Origin: Syntrophaceae bacterium UBA4778
GTDB lineage: Bacteria > Desulfobacterota > Syntrophia > Syntrophales > UBA4778
Direction of reading: 5' to 3'
NCBI GenBank assembly: GCA_002403175.1
Contig: DHHG01000073.1
Location: 1-33,410, forward strand
DNA: 33,410 nt
Shown: piece by piece, positions 24,075 to 32,464 of the stretch
How the letters are laid out: each line of letters opens with the position of its first letter
Position numbering within the stretch: position 1 is the stretch's first letter
Translations under genes and position numbers: made by a program
Notes under the pieces: generated by a model
Database searches by the model: none
What the model was told of the DNA's origin: nothing
Seen by the model: the letters and a program-made list of their open reading frames with translations, nothing else

Positions 24075-25148
24075 TTAATGCGCCAGCCCCAGTGAACTCA
24101 TGTGCTCTATTGCTTTCTGGTATTCGCTCCATTGCCCGATATCGAACCAGGAACAAGTCATTGGATAGATTTGAACCTTGTGTCCCGCTTTCTTTGCAGC
24201 AAGAAGCAGATCGGGCATGTCGCAGAACTGATTCTTTTGAATAAGATCGATTATTTCTGGTTCCAGAACATAAATCCCGGAATTAATCACAAAATGATAT
24301 TCCGGTTTCTCAACGATATCCTCCAGATCGGATTTTTGGGCTTTGAGAACCCCGTAAGGGATCTTAATATTTCGGACCATTCCGAGAATGGTTGCGGTGT
24401 TGCCATTCTTTCTGTGGAATGCCAGCAATTCATCCATATTGGCATCAATGAGGACATCGCAATTGGAAACGATAAATGTATCCGTCAAGGATTGCCTTCC
24501 GAGGGCCAGCGCGCCTGCGGTGCCCAGGTAATCCTTTTCCTGGATATAATCGATTTTGTATTTTTTGTGGTTATCTGAAAAATACAGTTTGATCATTTCC
24601 GCCTTGTAATTTAGAGAAAGCGTGAACTTATGAAAACCGTATTTGGCGAAGTTTTCGATAATATGCTCTATCATAGGCTTCTCTCCGACTGGGATTAGCG
24701 GCTTCGGAAGAATTCTGGTAAAAATGTCCAGGCGTGTTCCTTTCCCGCCAGCCATGATTATAATTTTGTTATTCTTCTTCGCAACAGAGACATCCCCGTT
24801 CTCAAAAAAATCTTTCCATAGCAGCAGTCCGCAAATCTTCATTGCCGCATCGACAAGCGGGATGTGATTGATACCTTTCTCTTTCATAAGGGTGAGTGCC
24901 TGCTTCTTGTCGGGCGGATAATTCAGCACAACAGGATCCCTGGCCATAATGGAACGAACCGGCGTATCAAAGCTGATGTTTTCCAGCAGGGCTCTTCGCA
25001 CATCACCATCTGTGATAACGCCCAAGAGCTTCCGGTTCTCATCTATGACCAATAGAACCTGCATGGAATTTGAATTCATCAGCTTGACGCCTTCAATCAA
25101 AGTAAGATCCGGCTTGACCAGGACTTTCTCGAAATTTGCGAATGTCAT
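24075..25148 (-). CDS. legX: Sugar-phosphate nucleotidyltransferase with CBS pair (LegX/PtmE)
   Basis: 357 residues. Residues 1-120 form a CBS pair (VIDENRKLLGVITDGDVRRAL; GINHIPLVD). Residues 128-357 form a nucleotidyltransferase: IIIMAGGKGTRLDIFTRILP is the nucleotide-binding loop, with LPKPLIPVGEKPMIEHII and later NSGIYVLEPEI. Campylobacter PtmE/LegX has the same CBS-nucleotidyltransferase build and makes the GDP-linked glucosamine that starts legionaminic acid synthesis. The GDP specificity here is inferred from that architecture. AAAGGA precedes the ATG, 14 bases after the legC stop. Confidence 0.88.
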   Translation of the reverse strand: MTFANFEKVLVKPDLTLIEGVKLMNSNSMQVLLVIDENRKLLGVITDGDVRRALLENISFDTPVRSIMARDPVVLNYPPDKKQALTLMKEKGINHIPLVDAAMKICGLLLWKDFFENGDVSVAKKNNKIIIMAGGKGTRLDIFTRILPKPLIPVGEKPMIEHIIENFAKYGFHKFTLSLNYKAEMIKLYFSDNHKKYKIDYIQEKDYLGTAGALALGRQSLTDTFIVSNCDVLIDANMDELLAFHRKNGNTATILGMVRNIKIPYGVLKAQKSDLEDIVEKPEYHFVINSGIYVLEPEIIDLIQKNQFCDMPDLLLAAKKAGHKVQIYPMTCSWFDIGQWSEYQKAIEHMSSLGLAH

Positions 25149-25162
25149 TTACACCATTTCCT

Positions 25163-26314
25163 TTAGTTTATTTCGAACACCTGGTTGGAATACCCGGATT
25201 TATCCAGAGTATTCGACAACGTATCTGCTATATATCTGATCTCTTCTAAACCGTTCAGGGTTGATCCCGGCAGACTAATCCCTGAATGACTGATCTGGTA
25301 AGCATTCGGATAGCGGTCTTTCTCATCCTCTTTATAAGGAGGGAAATCCACCAATGGCTTGAAAACTTCTCTTGTTGGAATGTTCATGCCTAACAGCTCA
25401 GACTTGATTTGCTGAATGGACAGCCCACAAGTGTTTTTATTAAGAATGCCTGACACGAGCCACCAAACAGTTTCGGATTCATCATAGGGCTGTTGCAGTT
25501 TGAAATCATTTCTCCCCTGGAATTTACGATGATATGTATCGGCAAAATCTCTTTTCTTCTGAATGAATGTGCCGATTCTTTCCATCTGAGCCAGCCCCAG
25601 AGCCGCTTCGAGATTCGTCATCCGGTAATTGAATCCTATTTCCGAGTGTGTGTAAGAATTCGAATCATCTCGTGCCTGATTGATTATGTATTTGATATGG
25701 CGAAGTCGCTCCGGATCGGCGCTTGTGATCATTCCGCCTCCTCCTGTAGTCATCAGCTTGTTCCCGTTGAAGCTGAACACGCCGAAATCTCCGAACGTAC
25801 CGGTATATTGTCCATCATATTTGGAACCGAGGCTTTCCGTGGCATCTTCGATTACGTAAAGGCCATGTTTGCGGGCGACCTTCATTATTTTGGACATTTC
25901 GCAGGGGTTGCCATAGAGGTGGACGGGAATGATCGCTTTCGTCCTTTCCGTAACAGCACGTTCGGTGAGATCGGGATCGATGTTCCATGTCACCGGATCA
26001 ACATCTACGAAAACAGGTTTTGCTCCCACATATTGAACGGCATTGGCAGTAGCAATGAATGTCAATACCGGTACGATCACTTCATCACCTGCACCGATTC
26101 CGAGTTCATGGAGAGCCATGTGAAGAGCGGCTGTTCCGCTCTGGAGTGCAACGCTTCCCGTGATGTTCAGAAAGTTGGAAAAAATATTTTCAAATTCAGG
26201 AACGAACGGTCCATAAGTTGAAACAAAAGAGGAATCGATACATCGGTTCAGGTACTCTTTCTCAAGTGGACCAACATTGGGCGAATCGAGATGAATTTTG
26301 GCGGTGCTTATCAC
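25163..26314 (-). CDS. legC: PLP-dependent sugar aminotransferase, DegT/DnrJ family (LegC)
   Basis: A 383-residue aminotransferase that puts an amino group on the 4-keto sugar made by LegB. The PLP-binding lysine is in FNGNKLMTTGGGG (K186), QSGTAALHMAL holds the phosphate-binding segment, and VIEDATESLG the Asp that pairs with PLP. The start codon is GTG at 26314, with AGGA 10 bases upstream. It lies 47 bases after legB and is followed by legX. The order legB-legC-legX matches Campylobacter-type legionaminic gene sets. Confidence 0.9.
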   Translation of the reverse strand: MISTAKIHLDSPNVGPLEKEYLNRCIDSSFVSTYGPFVPEFENIFSNFLNITGSVALQSGTAALHMALHELGIGAGDEVIVPVLTFIATANAVQYVGAKPVFVDVDPVTWNIDPDLTERAVTERTKAIIPVHLYGNPCEMSKIMKVARKHGLYVIEDATESLGSKYDGQYTGTFGDFGVFSFNGNKLMTTGGGGMITSADPERLRHIKYIINQARDDSNSYTHSEIGFNYRMTNLEAALGLAQMERIGTFIQKKRDFADTYHRKFQGRNDFKLQQPYDESETVWWLVSGILNKNTCGLSIQQIKSELLGMNIPTREVFKPLVDFPPYKEDEKDRYPNAYQISHSGISLPGSTLNGLEEIRYIADTLSNTLDKSGYSNQVFEIN

Positions 26315-26361
26315 GGCGGCTTAATCCTTTATATATGATTCCAAATATACTCTGCTCATGT

Positions 26362-27360
26362 TCAAATATTATAAGTATCGGCCTTGAATCGGCCTCGGTT
26401 CCGCTCGTCGGAAAACCATTTGATTGTTTCTGCAAGGCCGTCAGAGAGAGGATAACGTGGCTTCCATCCCGTGAGTTCCCTGATTTTCCGGTTACACCCA
26501 AGCAATCGTTCAACCTCGCTCTTTTCAGGTCTTATTCTGATATTATCTTGAATAGTAATAACATCAGCATTCATCAGACGCATAATCTCCTGTGCGAGAT
26601 CGTGAATCGATATTTCGGTCTGAGTGGCAATATTGATTTCCTCTCCTACTGTCTTCTCCGATGCGGCTATGGCAATGAAACCTTCCACAGTATCTTTGAC
26701 GTAAACGAGATCGCGGGTCGGATTCAGAGAACCCAATTTGATTTCTCTGGTTTCGGACAAAATCTGCGTGATGATTGTCGGTATTACAGCCCGGGCTGAT
26801 TGACGCGGACCATAGGTGTTGAAAGGTCTGACTATCGTGATCGGTGTACCGAAAGAACGATAGAAGGACTCTGCAATACGGTCTGCTCCGATCTTACTGG
26901 CTGAATAAGGAGATTGGCCTTGAAAGGGATGGCTCTCGTCCATCGGTACATATCGCGAAGTTCCATAAACTTCCGATGTGGATGTAATGCAAATTTTTTC
27001 AGTTGCTAGCGCCCGTGCAGCCTGAAGCACATTCAATGTTCCTTTGATGTTTGTGTCTATATAGGATTCAGGAGATACGTAACTGTATGGTATGGAGATC
27101 AGTGCGGCGAGATGAAAAACGATATCCACATCGACCATGGCCTCATGGACCCGATGGGGATCACGGATGTCTCCAGAAATTATTTCAACAGATTTTATAA
27201 TCTCCTTTGGCGCATGGTCCAGCCATCCCCAGCTATTGAGGGGATTGTAGGAGACAAGTGCCTTTACATGAGCACCCAATTCCACTAGTCTTTCCGTCAA
27301 ATGGCTTCCGATAAACCCGCATGCACCGGTCACAAGTACTTTCTTTTCTGTCCAATTCAT
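26362..27360 (-). CDS. legB: NAD-dependent sugar-nucleotide 4,6-dehydratase (LegB)
   Basis: A 332-residue extended SDR. VTGACGFIGSHLTERL (10-25) is the NAD-binding motif, ITSTSEVYGTS the Thr-Ser-Glu active-site segment typical of LegB-like enzymes, and YSASKIGADR the catalytic Tyr and Lys. The expected reaction is GDP-GlcNAc to the 4-keto-6-deoxy product that LegC aminates; GDP rather than UDP is inferred from the CBS-nucleotidyltransferase gene nearby. It is the first gene of the leg unit. The binding site (GGAAG) is weak, and a palindromic leader lies directly upstream. Confidence 0.9.
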   Translation of the reverse strand: MNWTEKKVLVTGACGFIGSHLTERLVELGAHVKALVSYNPLNSWGWLDHAPKEIIKSVEIISGDIRDPHRVHEAMVDVDIVFHLAALISIPYSYVSPESYIDTNIKGTLNVLQAARALATEKICITSTSEVYGTSRYVPMDESHPFQGQSPYSASKIGADRIAESFYRSFGTPITIVRPFNTYGPRQSARAVIPTIITQILSETREIKLGSLNPTRDLVYVKDTVEGFIAIAASEKTVGEEINIATQTEISIHDLAQEIMRLMNADVITIQDNIRIRPEKSEVERLLGCNRKIRELTGWKPRYPLSDGLAETIKWFSDERNRGRFKADTYNI

Positions 27361-27384
27361 ATTTGGCTTCCGTATTAAGGTTTA

Positions 27385-27430
27385 GAGGATCTCAAATCTA
27401 GATTAGATTTTGATGCCGCTCAGGATCCTC
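27385..27430. repeat. Nested inverted repeats in the legB leader
   Basis: GAGGATC (27385-27391) pairs with GATCCTC (27424-27430). Inside, AAATCTA (27394-27400) pairs with TAGATTT (27404-27410) around loop GAT. The element starts 25 bases upstream of the legB ATG. It may be an operator or a structured RNA leader. Confidence 0.7.
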
Positions 27431-27540
27431 TCTCACTCTGTCTTTAAATTTGCAAATGATATACCATCTTGCCTCTTCCATGGTGCTATTCAATTGCGAC
27501 AGGATCGAATAAATATAATCCGGAAAAGGAAACAAGTCCG

Positions 27541-27583
27541 TACGGCAAAATTTACCCGGTCATCTATTCCTTTTTTTGCCGTA
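27541..27583. repeat. 10-bp perfect inverted repeat past the TPR gene
   Basis: TACGGCAAAA (27541-27550) and TTTTGCCGTA (27574-27583), spaced by 23 bases. It starts 34 bases past the TPR gene stop at 27617. No T-tract follows directly, so a terminator role is uncertain. It could be a stem in the 3' end of that transcript or a binding site upstream of legB. Confidence 0.55.
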
Positions 27584-27616
27584 GTATTCTTTTCAGCTAA
27601 GCTTTTTACATCCCAT

Positions 27617-28363
27617 TCAGCTTACCTCCGCTTTTTTACCCATTATATATTTGTACAGTTGATTTGCCTCTTTGAATTCGGGATTTAATTTCAGGGCCTC
27701 TTTGACCGATTCGAGGGCTTCATTCAGTTCATCTTTTTCAATCCAGGACCGGGCCAAATTATAGTAAAGTCCTTCGTCATCGGGCAGGACTATCAGCGCC
27801 TTCTTGTATTGTTTTATGGCATCGTCGAAATCCCTTTTTTCTCTGCTGGATATTCCGATTGAATTGTATAGGTTTGCTACGAATACTCCCAGTTCGTAAT
27901 CTTTGGCGAGGTGTTGTTTGGCCGACTTGAGATTTCCTTTATCGATAAAATCCATTACAAGTTTGGCCTTCTGCTCCAATTCGATTTCGGAACCGGATTT
28001 GGATTCTGATTCATCAGGGGAATTCAGTTGATCGCTGACAGTTTCAAGAAGATTTTGATCCTGAACCTTTATAAGCTGCAAAATAAATTCAAGCAAAGTT
28101 GATTGCTCGTTGTCCTGAAAAGATACGGGACCGAATGTATCTCTGAAGGCTTTGCTTCCAAAAAGCTCCTGCTGGAAACTGTTTATTTCCTCATCCAGCT
28201 CTCTCGCGTCTGTGGGAAGCATTGCGGTACTCATTCTTTTCTCAAGAGTCTCTTTGAAAGAGATCAAGGATTGATAGACATTTTTTTGCCTCAGGTGTTT
28301 TTGCGAATCGTTCAGCTTTTTCCAGATGGGGGAGATTCCTTCACTCTTAATAGGTTCGGTCAA
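27617..28363 (-). CDS. TPR-repeat protein, TTG start
   Basis: 248 residues from TTG at 28363, chosen because AGGAG lies 7 bases upstream. No in-frame ATG lies near a binding site until residue 43 of this product. The N-terminal half is helical and polar (WKKLNDSQKHLRQK, then LISFKETLEKRMS). The C-terminal half holds two to three TPR units: DFDDAIKQYKKALIVLPDDEGL and then DELNEALESVKEALKLNPEF, with the usual A/L-G-Y-A-P spacing. There is no signal peptide. TPR proteins act as scaffolds. This one is divergent from the chemotaxis operon and upstream of the leg genes, so a role in flagellar assembly or glycosylation is possible but unproven. Confidence 0.78.
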   Translation of the reverse strand: MTEPIKSEGISPIWKKLNDSQKHLRQKNVYQSLISFKETLEKRMSTAMLPTDARELDEEINSFQQELFGSKAFRDTFGPVSFQDNEQSTLLEFILQLIKVQDQNLLETVSDQLNSPDESESKSGSEIELEQKAKLVMDFIDKGNLKSAKQHLAKDYELGVFVANLYNSIGISSREKRDFDDAIKQYKKALIVLPDDEGLYYNLARSWIEKDELNEALESVKEALKLNPEFKEANQLYKYIMGKKAEVS

Positions 28364-28890
28364 TGCGGGACTCCTTTTAATATGTATTCGCTGGTGAAAG
28401 CCTGAATCATTTAAACCTCGGTGCGCTTTTTTTGAAATCAAAGATATGAATGATTGTTGCAAAACTTAAGCCATGCTCTTCTTAATGATTAGATCAGAAA
28501 TTCACACCAGCAGAAGATTGTATCCAGCAAAATTGAGAAAATATTTGCGCAATTAAAGTTCCATTTTGTTTTTTCCGATTTACAAGGCGAATGTTGCATT
28601 GGATTAATTCGTTTATATGAGTTCATTCAGATTCCTAAGTAGAATTAATAATATTTCCCCCGTGATGGTCCTGAACTTGCATTGAGATGAGTAAAAATAG
28701 CACAGTGATAATGAATGAAAGTTTTGCGAGTGTACCGATGTATTCGTGTCAGTCTAAAAAATGAAGAAATGGAAGGGCCGAATGATTCTTCCTTGGCACA
28801 TAGATGACGACATTTTGTTCAAGATGAGACAAAAATTTGACTGTTGGAATTCATTTGGTGATTTCCATTTTTAGTTTTAGGAGGTGTTAG
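28364..28890. other. Divergent regulatory region between the TPR gene and the chemotaxis operon
   Basis: About 530 AT-rich bases without a credible gene. It must hold promoters for both directions. The only motif I can defend is the sigma-28-like site on the plus strand at 28554-28581. The cheW leader would then be nearly 300 bases long, so a closer promoter may exist. Confidence 0.6.
28554..28581 (+). promoter_or_regulatory. Candidate sigma-28 promoter of the chemotaxis operon
   Basis: TAAAGTTC (28554-28561), 12 bases, TCCGATTT (28574-28581). The -35 core is perfect. The -10 core CCGAT is intact, with one extra spacer base compared with the consensus N11. The same 15-base core spacing is seen at the fliD site. 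Confidence 0.5.
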
Positions 28891-29418
28891 ATGCAACCTG
28901 CTTCATTGGATGCAGCTGAAATAATTGCTTCAGAAAAGAGAGAATTTTCCGGAAGGGAAGGTAAGTATCTAACTTTCGGATTAGGGGGAGAGGAGTATGG
29001 CCTTGAGATATTAAAGGTCAAAGAAATAATAGGAATTATGAACATCACCTCGGTCCCCCAGACCCCGAAGTATCTGAAAGGGGTAATCAATCTCAGAGGT
29101 AAGGTGATTCCGGTCATTGACCTGCGCTCCAAATTCGGGATGGATTATTTGGATTATAACGAACGGACCTGCATCATCGTTGTAGAGATCGTCAACAAGT
29201 CCGGTAATAAGGTGATCATGGGAATAGTAGTGGACTCGGTCTCCGAAGTTCTGAATATCAAAGCAGAGGAGATTGAGGATACGCCGACCTTCGGTGTTAG
29301 CTTGAATACCGATTATATTCTGGGGATGGCTAAAGTAAGGGGGACTGTCAAAATCCTGCTTGATATTGACAAGGTCCTTACATCTGATGCTGTCATTCTT
29401 GAGAATATAGCGCATTAA
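28891..29418 (+). CDS. cheW: CheW, chemotaxis coupling protein
   Basis: 175 residues. CheW links chemoreceptors to the histidine kinase CheA at the cell pole. The SH3-like CheW fold is clear: KYLTFGLGGEEYGLEI, VKEIIGIM, PKYLKGVINLRGKVIPVIDL (the conserved receptor/CheA contact block) and DSVSEVLNI. About 20 extra residues precede the fold. GGAGG lies just upstream of the ATG. It is the first gene of the plus-strand operon; no cheA is in the window, so the kinase is encoded elsewhere. Confidence 0.96.
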   Translation: MQPASLDAAEIIASEKREFSGREGKYLTFGLGGEEYGLEILKVKEIIGIMNITSVPQTPKYLKGVINLRGKVIPVIDLRSKFGMDYLDYNERTCIIVVEIVNKSGNKVIMGIVVDSVSEVLNIKAEEIEDTPTFGVSLNTDYILGMAKVRGTVKILLDIDKVLTSDAVILENIAH

Positions 29419-29454
29419 ATCTGTAGAAAAAACCAGATCGCTAAAGGAATACTT

Positions 29455-30279
29455 GTGCTGTCACCGGAACTTAGAGATATCGAATTTGAAAAGATCAGAA
29501 AACTCGTTTTTAATATCAGCGGGATTGATCTGCACGAAGGTAAAAAGGAACTGGTTAAAGCCAGATTGGGCAAAAGATTGAGAGAAGGAAAGTTTCAATC
29601 TTTTAAAGAATATTATGAATACGTCACAACGGAACAGGGTGCGGATGAGTTGATTACGATGATTGATTCGATCTCAACCAATTTGACCAGTTTCTTTAGA
29701 GAAGATGCTCATTTCCGGAAACTGCGCTCCTTGATTCCAAGCTTTCTGAATTCATCAAGCGCATCGGAGCGTATTCCCCAATTAAATATATGGTCCGCAG
29801 GATGTTCGACCGGTGAAGAAGCTTATTCAATCGCTATAACTGTAAAGGAATCGGCGGATCGAAACATCAATCTCAGAATCTGGGCTACTGATATTTCCAC
29901 AAAAGTCCTGAAAACAGCTGTTGCCGGAGTTTATCCGGCAGACAGGGTGAAAAGAATTCCATCTGAACTGATAAAAAAGTACTTCGCAATGGGACAAGGC
30001 TCTTGGGAAGGATATTATCGAACCAAAAAAAATTTACAGGATTGTATTGAATTTGCCCGGTTTAATCTGATGAGTACGCCTCCTTCTTCGGCGCATTTCG
30101 ATATTATTTTTTGCCGCAATGTGATGATCTATTTCAATAAAAAAACACAAAGTATGCTAGTGGAAAAATTTTATCATCAATTAAAAAAAGGCGGTTACCT
30201 GTTTGTCGGGCATTCAGAGAGTTTGACGGGATTGTCTCATCAATTTAAATATATCGAACCGAGCGTATACTGTAAATAA
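29455..30279 (+). CDS. cheR: CheR, chemoreceptor methyltransferase
   Basis: 274 residues. It methylates glutamates on chemoreceptors using SAM. The N-terminal all-helix domain (residues 1-75) is followed by TNLTSFFRE (75-83) and the SAM-binding segment WSAGCSTGEEAYSIAI (113-128). IWATDIS and FCRNVMIYF are further family blocks, and GGYLFVGHSESL ends it. The start is GTG at 29455, with AAGGA upstream. It sits 36 bases after cheW and one base before cheD, and adaptation pairs with the cheB at the right edge. Confidence 0.95.
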   Translation: MLSPELRDIEFEKIRKLVFNISGIDLHEGKKELVKARLGKRLREGKFQSFKEYYEYVTTEQGADELITMIDSISTNLTSFFREDAHFRKLRSLIPSFLNSSSASERIPQLNIWSAGCSTGEEAYSIAITVKESADRNINLRIWATDISTKVLKTAVAGVYPADRVKRIPSELIKKYFAMGQGSWEGYYRTKKNLQDCIEFARFNLMSTPPSSAHFDIIFCRNVMIYFNKKTQSMLVEKFYHQLKKGGYLFVGHSESLTGLSHQFKYIEPSVYCK

Positions 30280-30280
30280 T

Positions 30281-30763
30281 ATGGCTGAACTCGTCGTTGG
30301 AATATCTGATGTAAAAGTAAGTAGTAGAAGTGATGATATTTTGGTCACGTATGCATTAGGATCTTGTATCGGGATTATCGTATACGATCCTCTGGTGAAA
30401 GTTGGCGGGCTCCTTCACTATATGCTTCCCGATTCTACATTGGATGCTGAGAAGGCATTATCCAAACCGGCAATGTTTGCTGATACCGGAATCCCGCTGC
30501 TATTCAAATCCTGCTACAAATTAGGTGCCGAAAAAAAGAGACTGATCGTCAAAGTGGCAGGTGGGGCAAGCATTCTTGATGATACGAATTATTTCCGTAT
30601 TGGCCAGAAAAATATCATGGCAATGAGGAAGATTTTTTGGAAGAACAATATTTTGATAGATCGAGAGGATACTGGAAGAAACTGTAACAGGACCGTGCGT
30701 CTGCATATCGGATCCGGAAAGGTTCTGATAAAGAGTTCGGGGGAGGATATGGCGGAACTATGA
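30281..30763 (+). CDS. cheD: CheD, chemoreceptor glutamine deamidase (first copy)
   Basis: A 160-residue CheD that deamidates glutamines on chemoreceptors and, in systems with CheC/CheX-type proteins, tunes adaptation. The catalytic set is complete: T23, C29 (ALGSC) and H46 (GLLHYMLP) with the same spacing as T21, C27 and H44 of the Thermotoga enzyme. VAGGASIL is the conserved C-terminal-half block. The stop overlaps the HDOD gene start by 4 bases. A second CheD gene lies 1.7 kb downstream in the same operon. Confidence 0.94.
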   Translation: MAELVVGISDVKVSSRSDDILVTYALGSCIGIIVYDPLVKVGGLLHYMLPDSTLDAEKALSKPAMFADTGIPLLFKSCYKLGAEKKRLIVKVAGGASILDDTNYFRIGQKNIMAMRKIFWKNNILIDREDTGRNCNRTVRLHIGSGKVLIKSSGEDMAEL

Positions 30764-31608
30764 AGACCGTAGATAAAATCCTGAAATCAATCCAGAATAT
30801 ACCCGCTTTCCCGGTTACTTCTCAGCGCGTCACGGACATCATGAAAAATCCGGACTACTCAATCAGTCAGGTTGTGAATGTAATCAAATACGATCCATCG
30901 ATTACTGCCAATATTCTGAAAATATGCAATTCGGCTTATTTTGGTGTTCGCCGAATCAGCACGCTACACGATGCAGTTGTTTTTCTGGGGCAGAATAATA
31001 TCATTCGCGCCATTCAGGTTTCCGGTATCTCCCGCTTCTTCAATAAGAATGCATCCGGCTACGGGTTGAATGCACAGGAGTTGTGGAAGCACTCTGTGGG
31101 AGTAGCACTCATGACACAAATCCTTTCCAAAAAAATCTCGGGGCGGGAAGATAATACACTTTTTACAGCGGGCCTCCTTCATGATATCGGGAAATTTATA
31201 CTCAGCGAATTCGTTCAGGATTCATACAGTAAGATTATGGATCTCGTAACGAAGCAGGGTTTTGATTTTCTGCGGGCTGAAGAAGAGGTCATCGGAGTGA
31301 GCCATTCCGAAGTTGGTGGGCGGATTGCCCAGCACTGGAATTTTCCTCAGGACATTCATGATGCGATTAAATTTCATCACCGGCCAGATTTGATGGAACA
31401 TGGCCAGAGTAAGCTTTGTTGGATTATATATCTTGCAGATCAGGTTTGTCTGATTATGGGAATAGGTGGCGGAACGGATGGGCTTGCTTATTGGGGTTTG
31501 AAAGAGGTCATCGATACTTTGAAAATCCGCCATAAAGATCTGGAGTCAGGAATGATGGAGTTGTTGGTAGATCTTGAGAATGCTCAAGAGTTGATTAGTA
31601 TAGTTTGA
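30760..31608 (+). CDS. HDOD-domain protein
   Basis: 282 residues with one HDOD domain (about 10-210): IPAFPVTSQRVTDIMKNP, then IKYDPSITANILKICNSAY, then TAGLLHDIGKFILSE (136-150), and HSEVGGRIAQHWNFP with IKFHHRP. HDIGK is kept, but the fold is the HDOD version of HD, which is usually non-catalytic and thought to act in signalling. The C-terminal 70 residues lack a second domain. It is coupled to cheD by ATGA overlap and is followed by cheY, so it is probably a signalling component of this chemotaxis set. Its exact role is unknown. Confidence 0.9.
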   Translation: MKTVDKILKSIQNIPAFPVTSQRVTDIMKNPDYSISQVVNVIKYDPSITANILKICNSAYFGVRRISTLHDAVVFLGQNNIIRAIQVSGISRFFNKNASGYGLNAQELWKHSVGVALMTQILSKKISGREDNTLFTAGLLHDIGKFILSEFVQDSYSKIMDLVTKQGFDFLRAEEEVIGVSHSEVGGRIAQHWNFPQDIHDAIKFHHRPDLMEHGQSKLCWIIYLADQVCLIMGIGGGTDGLAYWGLKEVIDTLKIRHKDLESGMMELLVDLENAQELISIV

Positions 31609-31625
31609 TAAATTGGGGAAAGCCT

Positions 31626-32054
31626 ATGTCCTTCAATGTCTTAATTGTCGATGATTCCAATGCCATGCGAAGCGTTGTGAAAAAAATCATCAATATTTCC
31701 GGTTTTAAAATGGATCAATGTTACGAAGCGGCAAACGGCAAAGAGGCCCTTGAGCTGCTGAAAGAAACTTGGGTAGACATCATTCTCTCGGATTTGAATA
31801 TGCCGGAAATGAACGGATTGGAACTGCTAGCCAATTTGAAAAAAGATGATCTGCTGAAAGAAATTCCAGTCATTATCATTACGACGGACGGCAGTGAACA
31901 ACGCCGGAACCTTGTTTCCGATTTAGGGGCAAACGGATTCATCAAAAAACCTTTCGTTCCGGAAGAGGTCCGAACGATTCTTTACGATGTTCTTGGTGTT
32001 ACAGAGGGAGGTTATGCAACAGATCAGTCAGCTGATGATGGAGTCGATTTTTGA
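31626..32054 (+). CDS. cheY: CheY-like single-domain response regulator
   Basis: A 142-residue receiver. The acidic pair is D9-D10 (VLIVDDS), the phosphoacceptor D56 (ILSDLNMPEMNG), the Thr position T86 in IIITTDGS, and the conserved Lys is K108 in IKKPF. There is no output domain. The acidic tail (about residues 127-142) extends past the receiver fold and its coding region overlaps the next gene. The start is ATG at 31626, with GGGGAAAG upstream, rather than an in-frame TTG at 31605 that overlaps the HDOD stop. It likely binds the motor switch or acts with CheX. Confidence 0.92.
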   Translation: MSFNVLIVDDSNAMRSVVKKIINISGFKMDQCYEAANGKEALELLKETWVDIILSDLNMPEMNGLELLANLKKDDLLKEIPVIIITTDGSEQRRNLVSDLGANGFIKKPFVPEEVRTILYDVLGVTEGGYATDQSADDGVDF

Positions 32055-32451
32055 GGTTTTTGAAAAAATGATTTTTGTTTTTCTGGAACCGACGGAGGAG
32101 CCGGGATCGGATTTTGATCTTGAGTCAGAGATTCGATATCAGGGCGGCTCAAAACAAGGACGTGTTCGGATTTTACTTCCTAAGGAACTTGCCGGGACAA
32201 TGACTCAGAACATGTTAGGACTCGATTCTGAAGACATAACTGAACGACACGAACATGATTGTGTCAAAGAGGCCGTAAATATGATTTGCGGAAATTTTCT
32301 GAGCAAGTTTGATAATAAAGAGGTTTATAACCTTTCCATCCCTACGCTCAAAATTCGTCCTTCTGAGGAGTTTGCCCCCGGTGATGGTATTTATCGGCTT
32401 GATTTTGAGTCAGATAACGGAAAGATCTGTATCATCTTGTCCATGCAATAG
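32014..32451 (+). CDS. cheX: CheX-like chemotaxis phosphatase
   Basis: 145 residues of the CheC/CheX/FliY phosphatase family. The single catalytic motif is DCVKEAVNMICGNFL, with E86 and N89 as the expected E-x2-N residues that dephosphorylate CheY-P. LPKELAGTMTQNMLG and LDFESDNGKICIILSM match the CheX fold. The start is ATG at 32014, with GAGGGAGG upstream, which puts the first 41 bases inside the cheY end. An in-frame start at 31987 would overlap more and has no better site. The adjacent cheY is its likely substrate gene. Confidence 0.85.
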   Translation: MQQISQLMMESIFEVFEKMIFVFLEPTEEPGSDFDLESEIRYQGGSKQGRVRILLPKELAGTMTQNMLGLDSEDITERHEHDCVKEAVNMICGNFLSKFDNKEVYNLSIPTLKIRPSEEFAPGDGIYRLDFESDNGKICIILSMQ

Positions 32452-32464
32452 GTCGCGATCCGGT

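Noticed and set aside
24061..24156. Longer start for the PtmF-like oxidoreductase
   Set aside because: It would overlap the end of legX, and the best binding site (GGAG) lies before ATG 24060.
28700..28725. GAAAGT followed by CCGAT as a closer sigma-28 promoter for cheW
   Set aside because: The first base of the -35 core is wrong and only 12 bases separate the cores, two fewer than usual. It was kept out of the features.
28780..28815. TTGGCACATAGATGAC as a sigma-54 promoter of cheW
   Set aside because: The GG-N10-GC spacing is not met; the -12 element is absent.
32309..32464. Longer start for the second CheD, 52 residues upstream
   Set aside because: The extension overlaps the end of cheX in another frame and carries no CheD-like sequence.
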